The notes under the pieces: model-generated
Databases searched by the model: none
What the model was told of the DNA's origin: nothing
The model's input: the letters and a program-made list of their open reading frames with translations, nothing else
Part shown: piece by piece, positions 18,261-27,969 of the stretch
Layout of the letters: every line of letters starts with the position of its first letter
How positions within the stretch are numbered: position 1 is the stretch's first letter
From: an uncultured Roseobacter sp.
GTDB lineage: Bacteria; Pseudomonadota; Alphaproteobacteria; Rhodobacterales; Rhodobacteraceae
Length of the DNA: 64,000 bases
Assembly (NCBI GenBank): GCA_947501635.1
Contig: CANMWT010000003.1
Coordinates: 389,022-453,021, forward strand
Direction: 5' to 3'
Program-made: the position numbers and the translations under genes

Positions 18261-19465
18261 GTCTGCGCGATCACCTCTGCTGCGGCCTCCAACGCCCCTT
18301 TTCCATGGGCGATACCAAGCGATGTAAGGCCCGCTTCGATACCACCCAGCATGCCCATCACCATATGCCCGTTGACCTGCCCCATGTGGCCAAGGCGGAA
18401 AAACCCGTGCCATGCAGGATCGCCCGGCGGGGCCATGCCCAGACCGATGCCCAGCGTCAACCCGATCTCATGCTCGGTCCATTCTCTCAGCGCAGTCGCC
18501 TGCGGACTGTCAAGGCACAGCGACGTGACCGCGTGACTGCGATGCTGCGGGTCGGCCACATTCAGGCGCAGGCTGCCGGTGCTGGCCCAGACATCACAGG
18601 CCGCCCACACGGCGCGGGCGAGAATGGCGTGGCGCTGCCAGACATTCTCCAGACCCTCCGCGCGCAGCAGATCAAGCGCCTTGCGCAAGCCGTAGACATG
18701 ATGCGTGGGCGCCGTTCCGTTCCAGTATTGGTAAAACAGTTCCGGTTCGGCCCGCGGCGTCCAGTCCCAGTACCGGCTGACGCGCGACATTTCCTGCCGG
18801 CGGGCGGCGGCCTTGTCATTGAAGAAAACGAACCCCATCCCCGGCGGCACCATCAGACCCTTCTGGCAGCCCGCGACCATGACATCGACGCCCCAGGCAT
18901 CCATTTCAAAGACGTCACAGGCCAGCGATGCGATACAATCGACCATCAACAGCGCCGGATGCTGCGCGGCATCCATGGCCGCCCGCAGGGCCGCGATGTC
19001 ATTGCGCACCGAGGTTGAGGTATCGACATGCACCACAAGCACCGCCTTGATGCGATGCGCTGTGTCCGCGCGCAAGGCGTCCGCCACCCGTGCCGGATCA
19101 ACCGCAGAGCAGGAGCCAAAGTCGATGATCTCCGGCACCGCCCCCAACCCCACTGCCATATCTGCCCAGTCGCGGCCAAAGCTGCCGTTTGAGGGTACCA
19201 AAACCCTGTCTTCAGGACCGACCACATTGGCCAATGCCGCTTCCCACATGGCATGTCCATTGCCGATGTAAAGCGCCACGTTATGCTCTGTGCGCGCCAC
19301 ACGGCACAAATCCGCCACCAGCCCTGGCATCATTTGCGGCAAGGCGCCGGCATAGATGTTGGGCGCAGCTCGGTGCATCGCCTGCAACACCGCATCAGGA
19401 ATGACGGAGGGCCCCGGTATGGCAAGATATGCACGTCCTGCGGACAAATTGGTCTTTTGGGTCAC
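18257..19465 (-). CDS. Class V aminotransferase, serine-glyoxylate/alanine-glyoxylate type
   Basis: The product is 402 aa from a GTG at 19465, which has AGGACAG upstream. The ORF extends to 19555 without homology. IPGPSVIPDAVLQAM near the N-terminus, YIGNGHAMWEAALANV, LLMVDCIASLACDVFEMDAW and the PLP lysine Lys202 in VAGCQKGLMVPPGM are the alanine-glyoxylate/serine-glyoxylate aminotransferase blocks. The likely role is interconversion of glyoxylate and glycine or serine and hydroxypyruvate. No serine-cycle neighbours are present, so the physiological substrate is open. Confidence 0.85.
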   Translation of the reverse strand: MTQKTNLSAGRAYLAIPGPSVIPDAVLQAMHRAAPNIYAGALPQMMPGLVADLCRVARTEHNVALYIGNGHAMWEAALANVVGPEDRVLVPSNGSFGRDWADMAVGLGAVPEIIDFGSCSAVDPARVADALRADTAHRIKAVLVVHVDTSTSVRNDIAALRAAMDAAQHPALLMVDCIASLACDVFEMDAWGVDVMVAGCQKGLMVPPGMGFVFFNDKAAARRQEMSRVSRYWDWTPRAEPELFYQYWNGTAPTHHVYGLRKALDLLRAEGLENVWQRHAILARAVWAACDVWASTGSLRLNVADPQHRSHAVTSLCLDSPQATALREWTEHEIGLTLGIGLGMAPPGDPAWHGFFRLGHMGQVNGHMVMGMLGGIEAGLTSLGIAHGKGALEAAAEVIAQT

Positions 19466-19608
19466 AAAGTCTGTCCTTTTGTTTCTGCGCAACACTAGCG
19501 TGCAGAAAAAGATCGTCAATTGGCAGCGCGCTTGCGCTCCTGTAGCCTTACCCATAGAGGACCAGTCGCGTGGCTGGCGTGTGCCCCGCAGGTAGCAAAA
19601 GGCGAAAC

Positions 19609-21462
19609 ATGGCTAAAAAAGGCGAGGCTTCTGCCGTTTTGTTCAAATGGCTGTGGAAGGGCTATTTGCGCAAGAACGCCGGCCTGATCGGGGTTGCCGT
19701 GGTCTTCATGTTTATCGAAGGTTCCATGCTGGGCGCGCTTGCCTATCTGATGCAGCCGATGTTCGACCGCGTGTTCGTCGCCGGCGAAAGCTCTATGCTT
19801 TATGTGGTGGGCGGCGTGGTGATTGGCATCTTCGTGCTGCGCGCCTTTTCGGGGGTCGCACAAAAGGTGCTGCTGTCCCGGGTGGCCATGCGCACGGCAG
19901 CGGCCGTCAGGCTTGATCTGCTGGCCACGATCATGAAACAGGATGGCGCCTTTCATCAGGAACACCCGCCCGGATACCTGATCCAGCGGGTTCAGGGCGA
20001 TGTCGGGGCCGTGAACAAGATCTGGCGCGCCATTCTCACCAGCGCCGGGCGCGATTTTGTCGGGCTATTTGTACTGCTTGGCGTGGCTATCAACGTTGAC
20101 CCGATCTGGGCACTGATGGCCTGTATCGGTATCCCGATCATCGTGCTGCCAGCCGCCGCCACACAAAAGTTCATCCGACGCCGTGCCCGCGAGGCACGCA
20201 ACCTTGGCGCCAGCCTCGCCACCCGCCTTGACGAGGTCTTTCACGGTATCGTCCAGATCAAACTGAACGGCGCGGAGAACTACCAGTACAAACAATACAA
20301 GGCCACCACCCGCGACTACATCAAAACCGAGATGCGCACCGTCACCGGCTCTGCCACGCTACCGGCCATGGTCGACCTGATGTCCGGTTTCGGCTTCATG
20401 GCGGTCATCCTCTACGGCGGCTCCGAGATTATTTCCGGTGAAAAGACCATCGGCCAGTTCATGAGCTTCTTTACCGCCATGGGCTTTGCCTTCGACCCGA
20501 TGCGCCGCCTTGCCAATGTGTCGGGCCAGATCCAGATCGCGTCCGCCTCTATCGAGCGTATCAAAGAGCTGATGGAACTGCCGATCAAGCTGACCTCGCC
20601 CGCAAACCCCAAAAGCGCCCCCACAGGCACCCCCGACGTGATCCTGGACGGCGTATCGCTCAGCTATGGCGAAACGGAAGTTCTCGACAATCTGTCCCTG
20701 ACCGCCGAGGCCGGCAAAACCACCGCGCTGGTCGGCGCATCCGGCGCGGGCAAATCCACCGTCTTCAGCCTGCTGACACGGCTCATCGATCCGGTCGAAG
20801 GCACTGTACGCATCGGCGGTGTGGCGACCACAGACATGGACCTGCACGAGCTGCGCGCCCTTTTCTCGGTGGTGACACAAGAAGCGCTACTTTTCGACGA
20901 AACCCTGCGCGAGAACATCCTGCTGGGCCGCACTGATGTGCCGGAAGAAGACCTGAAATCCGTGCTCGATGCAGCGCATGTCAGCGACTTTGTCAGCAAC
21001 ATGCCCAACGGGCTCGACACGCCGGTGGGCCCACGCGGCTCGGCACTCTCCGGCGGGCAACGCCAGCGGGTCGTCATCGCGCGTGCCCTCTTGCGCAACA
21101 AACCCATCCTCTTGCTGGACGAAGCGACATCAGCCCTCGACGCGCAGTCGGAAAAAGTTGTTCAGGAAGCATTGGACAAGCTCGCCAAGGGGCGCACCAC
21201 GCTGGTCATCGCGCACCGGCTGTCCACCGTCCGCGCTGCTGACAAGATCGTCGTGATGGACCGTGGACGCGTCATGGACGAAGGCACGCATGACGAATTG
21301 CTGGAACGCGGTGGCATCTACGCCGATCTTTACCGTCTGCAGTTCAAGGACGGCAAAACCGTAACGGACAGCCGCAGCATCACACCCAAAAGCAAATCCT
21401 CACCCGAAGAGATGGCACCGCAAGGCTTGCTGCAACGCCTCACAGCGCTGTTCAACGGCTAG
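19609..21462 (+). CDS. MsbA-like ABC exporter (fused membrane and ATPase domains)
   Basis: The product is 617 aa from the ATG at 19609. The N-terminal half has about six membrane segments (GVAVVFMFIEGSMLGALAYL and others). The ATPase half shows Walker A GASGAGKST, Q-loop TQEALLFDETL, signature LSGGQRQR, Walker B ILLLDEATSALD and the switch His in IAHRLST. Half-size exporters of this type form homodimers and flip lipid A precursors, phospholipids or drugs. The neighbouring convergent glycosyltransferase hints at an envelope glycolipid, but this is weak. The stop abuts the glycosyltransferase stop. Confidence 0.9.
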   Translation: MAKKGEASAVLFKWLWKGYLRKNAGLIGVAVVFMFIEGSMLGALAYLMQPMFDRVFVAGESSMLYVVGGVVIGIFVLRAFSGVAQKVLLSRVAMRTAAAVRLDLLATIMKQDGAFHQEHPPGYLIQRVQGDVGAVNKIWRAILTSAGRDFVGLFVLLGVAINVDPIWALMACIGIPIIVLPAAATQKFIRRRAREARNLGASLATRLDEVFHGIVQIKLNGAENYQYKQYKATTRDYIKTEMRTVTGSATLPAMVDLMSGFGFMAVILYGGSEIISGEKTIGQFMSFFTAMGFAFDPMRRLANVSGQIQIASASIERIKELMELPIKLTSPANPKSAPTGTPDVILDGVSLSYGETEVLDNLSLTAEAGKTTALVGASGAGKSTVFSLLTRLIDPVEGTVRIGGVATTDMDLHELRALFSVVTQEALLFDETLRENILLGRTDVPEEDLKSVLDAAHVSDFVSNMPNGLDTPVGPRGSALSGGQRQRVVIARALLRNKPILLLDEATSALDAQSEKVVQEALDKLAKGRTTLVIAHRLSTVRAADKIVVMDRGRVMDEGTHDELLERGGIYADLYRLQFKDGKTVTDSRSITPKSKSSPEEMAPQGLLQRLTALFNG

Positions 21463-22140
21463 CTAACTGCGGTAATAGCTGTCCGCCAGACGTTGCGGGG
21501 ACGTGCCCACGAAAAACCGCGCCAACGTCCACAGATTGCGCATGCCGCGGCGCAGCCACCCCTGCCGCCGATACCGGCTGGCGCTGGTCACGGCGGTCGC
21601 ACGGATGGGCCGAAGATGCCCCTTGAGCGCCAGAGCAAGCGCCACATCCTCCATCAGCGGCTGTTGCGGATACCCGCCGACCCGGTCGTATAAATCAGCC
21701 GGCAACAACAGCCCCTGATCGCCATAAGGCAGCCCGAAACGGCTGCGCAAATTCGCCCAGTAACACACCACGGCACCGGCGACGCCACCCTCGTCAAAGG
21801 ACAGTCGAAACCAGCCAGCCTGATGGCTTTCAAAATGTTTCAGAACAGGGCCAACCCACCCTTCCGCCAAAGCGGTATCCGCATGCAGCACCAGAAACCA
21901 ACGCCCCTGCGCCGCCTGACACCCCCGTGCCAACTGCGCCCCGCGCGACGCGCTGCCTTCGATCACCTCGGCACCCCATTCCTTGGCAAGTGCCACTGTC
22001 GCATCCGAAGAGCCACCGTCGCTGACAATCAGCTCACGGATCAGCCCCGCTTCCAGTCCGGGCATCAAAGACGTCAGGCATGTCCCCAAATGCGCTTCTG
22101 CATTCAGGGTTGGAATTATCACCGAAATCGGTGCACGCAT
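21463..22140 (-). CDS. Family 2 glycosyltransferase, TIGR04283-like
   Basis: The product has 225 aa. ISVIIPTLNAEAHLGTCL is the GT-A nucleotide-binding strand, IVSDGGSSDATVALA holds the DG motif, and LVLHADTALAEGW carries the DxD-like metal motif. PLMEDVALALALKG is the conserved acceptor-side ED motif. This pattern matches the TIGR04283 family, some members of which are linked to arsenosugar synthesis, although no ars genes adjoin it. The protein is soluble with a basic C-terminus. Confidence 0.85.
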   Translation of the reverse strand: MRAPISVIIPTLNAEAHLGTCLTSLMPGLEAGLIRELIVSDGGSSDATVALAKEWGAEVIEGSASRGAQLARGCQAAQGRWFLVLHADTALAEGWVGPVLKHFESHQAGWFRLSFDEGGVAGAVVCYWANLRSRFGLPYGDQGLLLPADLYDRVGGYPQQPLMEDVALALALKGHLRPIRATAVTSASRYRRQGWLRRGMRNLWTLARFFVGTSPQRLADSYYRS

Positions 22141-22207
22141 TCAGCTACCCCTTCCAACTGGCTGTCCCATCGTTATATGCCCTTCAGGAAGAAAGTAGGA
22201 GCCCCCC

Positions 22208-22945
22208 ATGACCAAACGTCGCATCTTGAAGCTCACGGGAACAGACACCACCGATTTTCTGCAAGGCCTCATCACAAATGACGTCGAAAAAGTGGAAAAC
22301 GGCATGGTCTACGCCGCGATGCTCACGCCACAGGGCAAATACATTGCCGATTTCTTCCTGACCAAAAGCGGCGACAGCATTCTGCTGGATGTAGCGGAAA
22401 GCCATGCGGACACGTTGAAAACCCGCCTGATGATGTACAAGCTGCGCGCCGACGTCACGATCGAGGAAACGCACCTCTTTGTGCACCGCGGGCTCGACAC
22501 GCCGCCCCCGGATGCATTTGCTGACCCGCGCCACCCCGCGCTCGGTTGGCGCGCCTACCGCCCCGAAGCCCAGCAAGACGACACGGTCGACTGGACCGCG
22601 CTGCGTGTCGCCCACGCAATCCCCGAGACAGGCATAGAGCTTACCGCCGACAGCTTTATTCTGGAAACCGGTTTTGAGCGGCTCTCTGGCGTCGACTTCC
22701 GCAAAGGGTGCTATGTGGGACAGGAGGTGACCGCACGGATGAAACACAAGACCGAACTGCGCAAAGGTCTCGCCCAAGTGACACTCGACGGCCCGGCAGA
22801 GACGGGCACAGAGATTTCCGCAGATGGCAAACCTGTCGGAACGCTGCTCAGCCGTGCCGGAAACGAGGCTCTCGCCTACCTGCGCTTTGACCGCGCATCT
22901 GGGGAAATGACAGCAGGCGCCGCAACAGTCCGAAGATCGACCTGA
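22208..22945 (+). CDS. ygfZ: YgfZ/GcvT-type tetrahydrofolate-binding Fe-S protein maturation factor
   Basis: The product is 245 aa from an ATG with AGGAG six bases upstream. It contains the YgfZ signature KGCYVGQE at residues 166-173 with its conserved Cys, an N-terminal LTGTDTTDFLQGLITNDV and ETGFERLSGVDF. YgfZ uses folate to assist assembly or repair of [4Fe-4S] proteins. It is somewhat shorter than the E. coli protein. No Fe-S genes are immediately beside it. Confidence 0.9.
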   Translation: MTKRRILKLTGTDTTDFLQGLITNDVEKVENGMVYAAMLTPQGKYIADFFLTKSGDSILLDVAESHADTLKTRLMMYKLRADVTIEETHLFVHRGLDTPPPDAFADPRHPALGWRAYRPEAQQDDTVDWTALRVAHAIPETGIELTADSFILETGFERLSGVDFRKGCYVGQEVTARMKHKTELRKGLAQVTLDGPAETGTEISADGKPVGTLLSRAGNEALAYLRFDRASGEMTAGAATVRRST

Positions 22946-22988
22946 CCCGCAGCTTTTATAGATGCAGGCCCGGACCCGACGCGCGCGC

Positions 22989-23552
22989 TTAGGCCCGTTC
23001 GGCGTATTCCATCGTCTCGGTATTGACGACGATATCTTCGTCCTGCCCGACAAACGGCGGCACCATGACCTTTACCCCATTGTCCAAAATTGCAGGCTTG
23101 AACGAATTCGCAGCCGTCTGCCCTTTTACAACAGGTTCAGTTTCGACGATCTTGCAGGTCACTTTCTGAGGTAACGTTGCGTTAAGTGCCTCTTCCTCAT
23201 AGAACTCCACAACGATGGTCATACCGTCCTGCAAGAAGGGGCGACGCTCTCCCAAAAGCTCTGCGGGAAGCTGCACCTGCTCGTAGGTTTCGGTGTCCAT
23301 GACCACCAACATGCCCGCATCTTCGTACAAAAACTGCTGGTCTTTTTGCTCAAGTCTTACGCGTTCGACCTTGTCCGCAGAGCGGAACCGCTCGTTCAGT
23401 TTGGACCCATTTCGCAGATTTCGCAGCTCAACCTGCGCAAAAGCTCCGCCTTTTCCGGGCTTTACGTGATCTACCTTGACCGCGGCCCAAAGACCGCCGT
23501 TATGCTCCAGCACGTTTCCGGGCCGGATTTCGTTTCCGTTGATTTTTGGCAT
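22989..23552 (-). CDS. efp: Elongation factor P
   Basis: The product is 187 aa from the ATG at 23552, the usual EF-P length. Domain I holds [16 protein letters not shown] with Lys34 at the tip that contacts the P-site tRNA and is the usual modification site. Domains II and III follow as OB folds, ending in [20 protein letters not shown] relieves ribosome stalling at polyproline stretches. The modifying enzymes EpmA/B are not in the window. Confidence 0.96.
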   Translation of the reverse strand: MPKINGNEIRPGNVLEHNGGLWAAVKVDHVKPGKGGAFAQVELRNLRNGSKLNERFRSADKVERVRLEQKDQQFLYEDAGMLVVMDTETYEQVQLPAELLGERRPFLQDGMTIVVEFYEEEALNATLPQKVTCKIVETEPVVKGQTAANSFKPAILDNGVKVMVPPFVGQDEDIVVNTETMEYAERA

Positions 23553-23773
23553 GTGACAAAACCGTGTCAAAAGGTTGATGAAAGATGAAGCATCCCTATA
23601 TCTGGGTGCAGGTAGCGTGACAAGACAACGATATCTCGTGGTGGGCCAGACAAAAGCCATGCAAGTTTTGCATATAAGGTATGCATTTAGAGGGTATCCG
23701 AATCGGGCGAAGTCTTGCATAAGGGACGTCACGCCGAAAAGACAAGAGCAAGAATAATGGAAAGGACGACGAG

Positions 23774-24094
23774 ATGAAAGATTTCGTTGACGGCACAGCC
23801 TTCAATAACGAACAAGGCAACCGTGCGCGTAAACTTTTTGCAGCCGTGGTACTGGCTGCGCTGGACGATGCTATTGCTGACGACAAGAAATATGGCAATG
23901 GCCCCGAGCAGATTGCCCGCTGGGCAAGATCACGTGACGGACGTGAAGTACTCAGCTGTGCAGGCATCGACCCCAACGAGCGGGTTGTCGAAGGACTGAT
24001 GGATTTCGTCGGAAAAGGTGTGCGGACCTCCGTGGCCCTGTCGCGCGAAGAATCCGAACGCCGGAATGCGGCGCAGCAGGCAGAAGCCGCCTAG
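23774..24094 (+). CDS. Conserved alphaproteobacterial protein, DUF6280-like
   Basis: The product is 106 aa with a GGAAAGGACGACGAG leader. It is a small, mainly helical protein ([20 protein letters not shown], then [20 protein letters not shown]) with no signal peptide or membrane segment. I recall near-identical proteins as DUF6280 in Rhodobacterales, but I cannot verify this. The helical segment [20 protein letters not shown] could form a DNA- or protein-binding unit. It is monocistronic, with a strong terminator downstream, which suggests a well-expressed housekeeping gene of unknown role. Confidence 0.7.
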   Translation: MKDFVDGTAFNNEQGNRARKLFAAVVLAALDDAIADDKKYGNGPEQIARWARSRDGREVLSCAGIDPNERVVEGLMDFVGKGVRTSVALSREESERRNAAQQAEAA

Positions 24095-24118
24095 CAGCGA
24101 CCAAAAGTTTCACAACAA

Positions 24119-24150
24119 GGCGCTACCCTCGATTGGGTGGCGCTTTTTTT
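24119..24150 (+). terminator. Rho-independent terminator after the DUF6280-like gene
   Basis: GCGCTACCC pairs with GGGTGGCGC (9 bp including one G-T) around TCGATT, followed by seven T residues. Confidence 0.88.
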
Positions 24151-24727
24151 ATGTGTCGACAAAAAAGAACAGCCACTGTCGCACGATCCAGATTTCGGCA
24201 GCCAGAAGCAGCGCCACTGCAAGACCCACAAACACACCCACCCGTTGGCGCCACAACGCCACCGCCGCAGCCAGCGCGACCACTGCCTCGGCCGGTGCAA
24301 TCCACATCGCGCCGCGGTTTCGGTCCCAATAGCTGACGGGGCTTTCAAAGACCCAGTCCGACAGCGGCCAGAAATGCGGGCGGCCATCATCGTGATGCAG
24401 CGGAAAATCCAGACACAGATGCAAAAGCGCGGCCGCAACCAAGGCGATTGCGCTCTCGGACCGCGACCACAGCGCAAGGGCCAGCGCCACCCCCCAAACA
24501 AGGAAAGAGTTGTCGATGGCAAACACCGTCTGCCAGCTTTGCGAAAAGTAAAGCTCGTCAAAAACGATCTGAGGCGGAATGCCCAGAACGAAAAGCGCAG
24601 TGCCCGCCATCACATAGAGAGACAGATCCGGCAGCAAGGCCCCTACCATCGCAGCGATGACAACCCTGCGCGACTTGCCACGCCCGAAAACTGCCGCGCC
24701 GATCAACAGATGTGCAGGTGTGTTCAT
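24149..24727 (-). CDS. Integral membrane protein, YdjM/metal-dependent hydrolase-like
   Basis: The product is 192 aa. MNTPAHLLIGAAVFGRGKS at the N-terminus, LLPDLSLYVMAG with a conserved Pro-Asp, and HLCLDFPLHHDDGRPHFWPL with clustered His/Asp resemble membrane-bound YdjM/DUF457 proteins. Four to five hydrophobic segments are present. In related genomes such proteins are sometimes annotated as CobQ-like, for which I see no basis. The function is unknown. The His/Asp cluster could bind a metal at the membrane face. Confidence 0.6.
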   Translation of the reverse strand: MNTPAHLLIGAAVFGRGKSRRVVIAAMVGALLPDLSLYVMAGTALFVLGIPPQIVFDELYFSQSWQTVFAIDNSFLVWGVALALALWSRSESAIALVAAALLHLCLDFPLHHDDGRPHFWPLSDWVFESPVSYWDRNRGAMWIAPAEAVVALAAAVALWRQRVGVFVGLAVALLLAAEIWIVRQWLFFFVDT

Positions 24728-24833
24728 GCGACCGCGCGCTGCACGCGCAGCGCCAAGGCGATCAGGCGGGTGACACCAAAAGCAACCGGCCCGCGTGGGC
24801 CTGCCACCAACACAGCACCGTCAACAAATGGGT

Positions 24834-25622
24834 TCAATCCAGCGACTGCGCAACCAGCGCGCGATGTATCTCGCGACGCACGAGTTTGCGCACATTGCGC
24901 GTGATCCGCTCGCCCAGTTCACCCTGCAATTCCGACCGGACGATCTCCGCCACCATCGCGCGCAGCGTTTCTTCGTCAATGACCTGCTCTTCAAGGGCGG
25001 TTTCCACGACGGTCTCGGCGGCATCCACGCCCTCAGGCGCGTGGTCCGTATGCTCTGGCGCCGGCGTTTCGGCGCGCGCAACCGGATTGCCGGTCCCGTC
25101 CAGCTCGACATTCTCTTCCCAGGTCATCGTGGGCGGTTGCGTGCCGGAATACGGATCGGTGCCCAATTCATCGGGCTCCCACTGATCCACCGTCTTCGCG
25201 ATCGCCGTCTCCAGCGCCGCGATCTTCGCACTCAGGTTCATGAACTCTGTCGTGGTCGTGGCGCGGGGCTGAACAGGTCCGGCCTGTGGTGTGGCCTGTT
25301 GCGTCGTCGGCTCGGGTTCCGCCTGTGCAGGTGCCGCGGTCTGGTTGCTGGCCTCCGCAGGCTCCGCAATCCGTTCCGGCAGAGGCGGCTCTTCAAATTC
25401 GTACCACTCCCCGACCGGAGAGACCGCATCCTCCGGCATGAGCTTCAACACCTCGTTGTCTGACGCCACGCGCAGTTGCGGGGTCAACACCAGCATGTCT
25501 TCTGCTGCCGGGGCCAACTGCTCTTGTGACACTGCTTGTTGAGGCCGTTTTGTTTCCCCGACCAACCGCCTGATCGAGGAAAGTACGTCTTCGACTTCTG
25601 AATTTGTAACTGGTTCTGACAT
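24834..25622 (-). CDS. Acidic proline-rich protein with PopZ-like ends
   Basis: The product is 262 aa from the ATG at 25622. The frame is open to 25775 without similarity. The layout matches the alphaproteobacterial polar organiser PopZ: a short N-terminal amphipathic helix EVEDVLSSIRRLV (compare the EEILASIRRII motif), a long acidic Pro/Ala/Glu-rich linker of about 150 residues, and C-terminal helices LRAMVAEIVRSELQGELGER and RNVRKLVRREIHRALV. The sequence of the linker is not conserved, so this is a pattern match. If correct, it may form polar condensates and anchor centromere or divisome partners. Confidence 0.55.
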   Translation of the reverse strand: MSEPVTNSEVEDVLSSIRRLVGETKRPQQAVSQEQLAPAAEDMLVLTPQLRVASDNEVLKLMPEDAVSPVGEWYEFEEPPLPERIAEPAEASNQTAAPAQAEPEPTTQQATPQAGPVQPRATTTTEFMNLSAKIAALETAIAKTVDQWEPDELGTDPYSGTQPPTMTWEENVELDGTGNPVARAETPAPEHTDHAPEGVDAAETVVETALEEQVIDEETLRAMVAEIVRSELQGELGERITRNVRKLVRREIHRALVAQSLD

Positions 25623-25695
25623 TACTACACCACTCTTGCCCCTAAGGCAGTGTAGCGCGCAACATCTTGTGGCACAATGGCGTCGTGACGCGATA

Positions 25696-27123
25696 TCAGT
25701 TCTTTTGCAAGGAACGCAAAACCCGGTCCAGCTGACGCCCTTGCTCGGATCGGGCCGTGGGCGCGTCTTTTGCAAGGTTGTAATATGCCGCGGGATCGTA
25801 AATCTGGACCCCCAAATTCAAATCCTGCGCTGTCAAACGCCCGGACGCCTGCAAAACAGCGTAGGCGGCGACATAAAGGTTCGCTTCGTCGGACAGCCGG
25901 GCTGTCTCCGCATCCAGCAGGTCCTGTTCGGCTTCCAACACATCCAGCGTGGTCCGCGCGCCCAGTGATGCTTCCTCACGCACCCCGCGGAAGGCGATTC
26001 CCGCCGCTCGGATTCGCTCCTCACTCGCAACAAGGCTCGCCCGACGCGCCGCGAGGCTGGCATAAGCGCTGCCCACGTCCTGCGACACTTGCTTGCGCGC
26101 CTCATAGAGGCTTCCCAACTCCTGATCGCGCGACGCAATCGCACGCCGGATACCCGAACTCAACGCACCGCCCTGATAGATCGGACCCCGCAGTTCAACA
26201 CCGATACTGCCGATGTTGGAGTAATTGCTGCTGCCCAGATCTTCGTTCAGGCCAATAGAACCAAAGGCGGACACCGTCGGGTTCAGCGTGGCCTCGGCGC
26301 GCAGGATATTAAGCTCTGCCGCAGCGACGCGGTGTTGCGCCGACAGAATATCAGGGTGGTTTTGCAGAGCTGCTGCCCGCGCACTTTCCACATTCGAGGT
26401 GAACTGCGGCAGGTTCGGTGGAGGCGCCAGCGGTCCGGGCTGGCGCCCCACGACATTCACATATTGCTCGATGCTCTGCTGCAGATCACCCTGTGCCGTG
26501 GCAAGCTCGCTTTGGGCCAGCGCCACACTCGCTTCAGCCTGCGCCACGTCGGTACGGGTCACCTCGCCCACTTCGAAACGGTCCTGCGCGGCGCGCAGTT
26601 CTTCCTGCAGCAGTCGCAGGCTGTTTTCGCGCAGATCGACCAGATCGCGCAGAGCATAAACGCTCATGTAAACAGAAACCGCATTAATAAGGACCTGCTG
26701 TTCGATACTGACCAGCTGTTGTCGCGTCGCCAGAACGATTTCTTTGGACGCTTCGGTGTTCAGACGCGCCGCACCGCCATCATACAACAGCAGGCTGGCG
26801 ATCAGGGAGGCATCCGCCTCGGTGGTGTTGATATCGGTCGATCCCAGCAACGCGCGCTGGTTGCCGAAGCGGTTCGTGATTGCCGCCGAATACTCCAGCA
26901 CCGGTTTGAGCGCGGAAGCTGCGGTCGCCACATCTTCGTCCGCCGCACGCAGAACCGCACGGTTCTGGTCGATCAATCCGCTGTTCTGATAGGCGCCCGC
27001 TAAAGCATCCGCCAGCGTCTCGCCCTGCGCAACCGTCGCCGCGAAACCCGTCACAAGGCCCAGCACAAGCACTGTCTTTTGTGCAAAGCCCCTCATGCCC
27101 CGTTTCATTTCTACTGCCGACAT
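25696..27123 (-). CDS. tolC: TolC-family outer membrane channel protein
   Basis: The product is 475 aa. A signal peptide of about 34 residues ends near AATVAQG. TolC-type internal duplication is visible: each half has a long helical hairpin (LRLLQEELRAAQDRFEVGEV with TRTDVAQAEA; SLGARTTLDVLEAEQDLLDA) and beta-strand segments such as GPIYQGGALSSG. Homotrimers form the outer membrane exit of type I secretion and RND efflux. It probably serves the RTX protein or other exporters. It lies close upstream of the PopZ-like gene on the same strand. Confidence 0.92.
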   Translation of the reverse strand: MSAVEMKRGMRGFAQKTVLVLGLVTGFAATVAQGETLADALAGAYQNSGLIDQNRAVLRAADEDVATAASALKPVLEYSAAITNRFGNQRALLGSTDINTTEADASLIASLLLYDGGAARLNTEASKEIVLATRQQLVSIEQQVLINAVSVYMSVYALRDLVDLRENSLRLLQEELRAAQDRFEVGEVTRTDVAQAEASVALAQSELATAQGDLQQSIEQYVNVVGRQPGPLAPPPNLPQFTSNVESARAAALQNHPDILSAQHRVAAAELNILRAEATLNPTVSAFGSIGLNEDLGSSNYSNIGSIGVELRGPIYQGGALSSGIRRAIASRDQELGSLYEARKQVSQDVGSAYASLAARRASLVASEERIRAAGIAFRGVREEASLGARTTLDVLEAEQDLLDAETARLSDEANLYVAAYAVLQASGRLTAQDLNLGVQIYDPAAYYNLAKDAPTARSEQGRQLDRVLRSLQKN

Positions 27124-27168
27124 CTCAAGTGCCTCTCTGTAAACTTGCCCTGCCCATTTTTCTTTTTG

Positions 27169-27822
27169 TCAAAGCTCGAACGCTTTTTCTGTCTCAAAGC
27201 CCGGCAACACCGGCGCTCCGGCATTAAAGGACATGCGCCACGACACGGACCCGTGCTGCTTCACCCCCAAGCGCATCTCACCCAATGCGCCGACCTGGAA
27301 CAGACAGCCGATCCGGCCGCCATCCTTCAACTGGTCCAAAAGCGCATCCGGCACGCGTTGCACAGCGCCCTCAATCACGATGACATCATAGGGGCCATGC
27401 TGCGCCGCCCCTTCTGCAAGGGGGCCTGTGTGCAGAATAACATTGTCCGCGCCAGCATTGCTCAGCGCCTCTTGTGCTTCGCTCACAAGGCTTTCGTCCT
27501 CTTCAACAGCAACCACGGCCTCTGCCATACGGGCAATCACGGCTGACGAATATCCCATCGCCGCGCCGATATCCAAGACCAGTTCATTATTTGACACATC
27601 CAGCGCATCGAGCATTTTTCCCAGCGTGCGCGGCTCAAGCAAGACGCGTCCCTCGCCCAAGTCGAGGTTTTCCCCCATATAGGCAGCCTCGCGCAGCGCA
27701 GCAGGCACGAATTCTTCGCGCGGAATAGTAAGCATCGCGTCGATTATTGGAAATTTGGTCACATCGGAAGGGCGGACCTGCGTGTCCACCATCATCGTCC
27801 GGCGCGCTGTAAAGTCTGGCAT
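27169..27822 (-). CDS. Protein-L-isoaspartate O-methyltransferase-like protein
   Basis: The product is 217 aa. The N-terminus reads MVDTQVRPSDVTKFPIIDAM, a form found in alphaproteobacterial Pcm homologues. The SAM-binding loop is VLDIGAAMGYSSAVIARMA, followed by VVAVEEDESL and IVIEGAVQRVPDALLDQLKDG. The classical repair enzyme has a GSGY motif here replaced by AAMGY, so activity on isoaspartate is uncertain. It is followed by tolC 45 bp downstream, an arrangement I recall from other Rhodobacteraceae. Confidence 0.85.
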   Translation of the reverse strand: MPDFTARRTMMVDTQVRPSDVTKFPIIDAMLTIPREEFVPAALREAAYMGENLDLGEGRVLLEPRTLGKMLDALDVSNNELVLDIGAAMGYSSAVIARMAEAVVAVEEDESLVSEAQEALSNAGADNVILHTGPLAEGAAQHGPYDVIVIEGAVQRVPDALLDQLKDGGRIGCLFQVGALGEMRLGVKQHGSVSWRMSFNAGAPVLPGFETEKAFEL

Positions 27823-27969
27823 CTGGCTAAACTCATCCGTTCAAATCACTATGACCCCGATGTTGCACATATGCACTCACACGGCAACGCCGGCACAATA
27901 CCTTTTTGCCCACCTGTGACACTTGCAGCACCCTTTGATTTCGGATAGCTGTGCGCTCACACCATGGTC

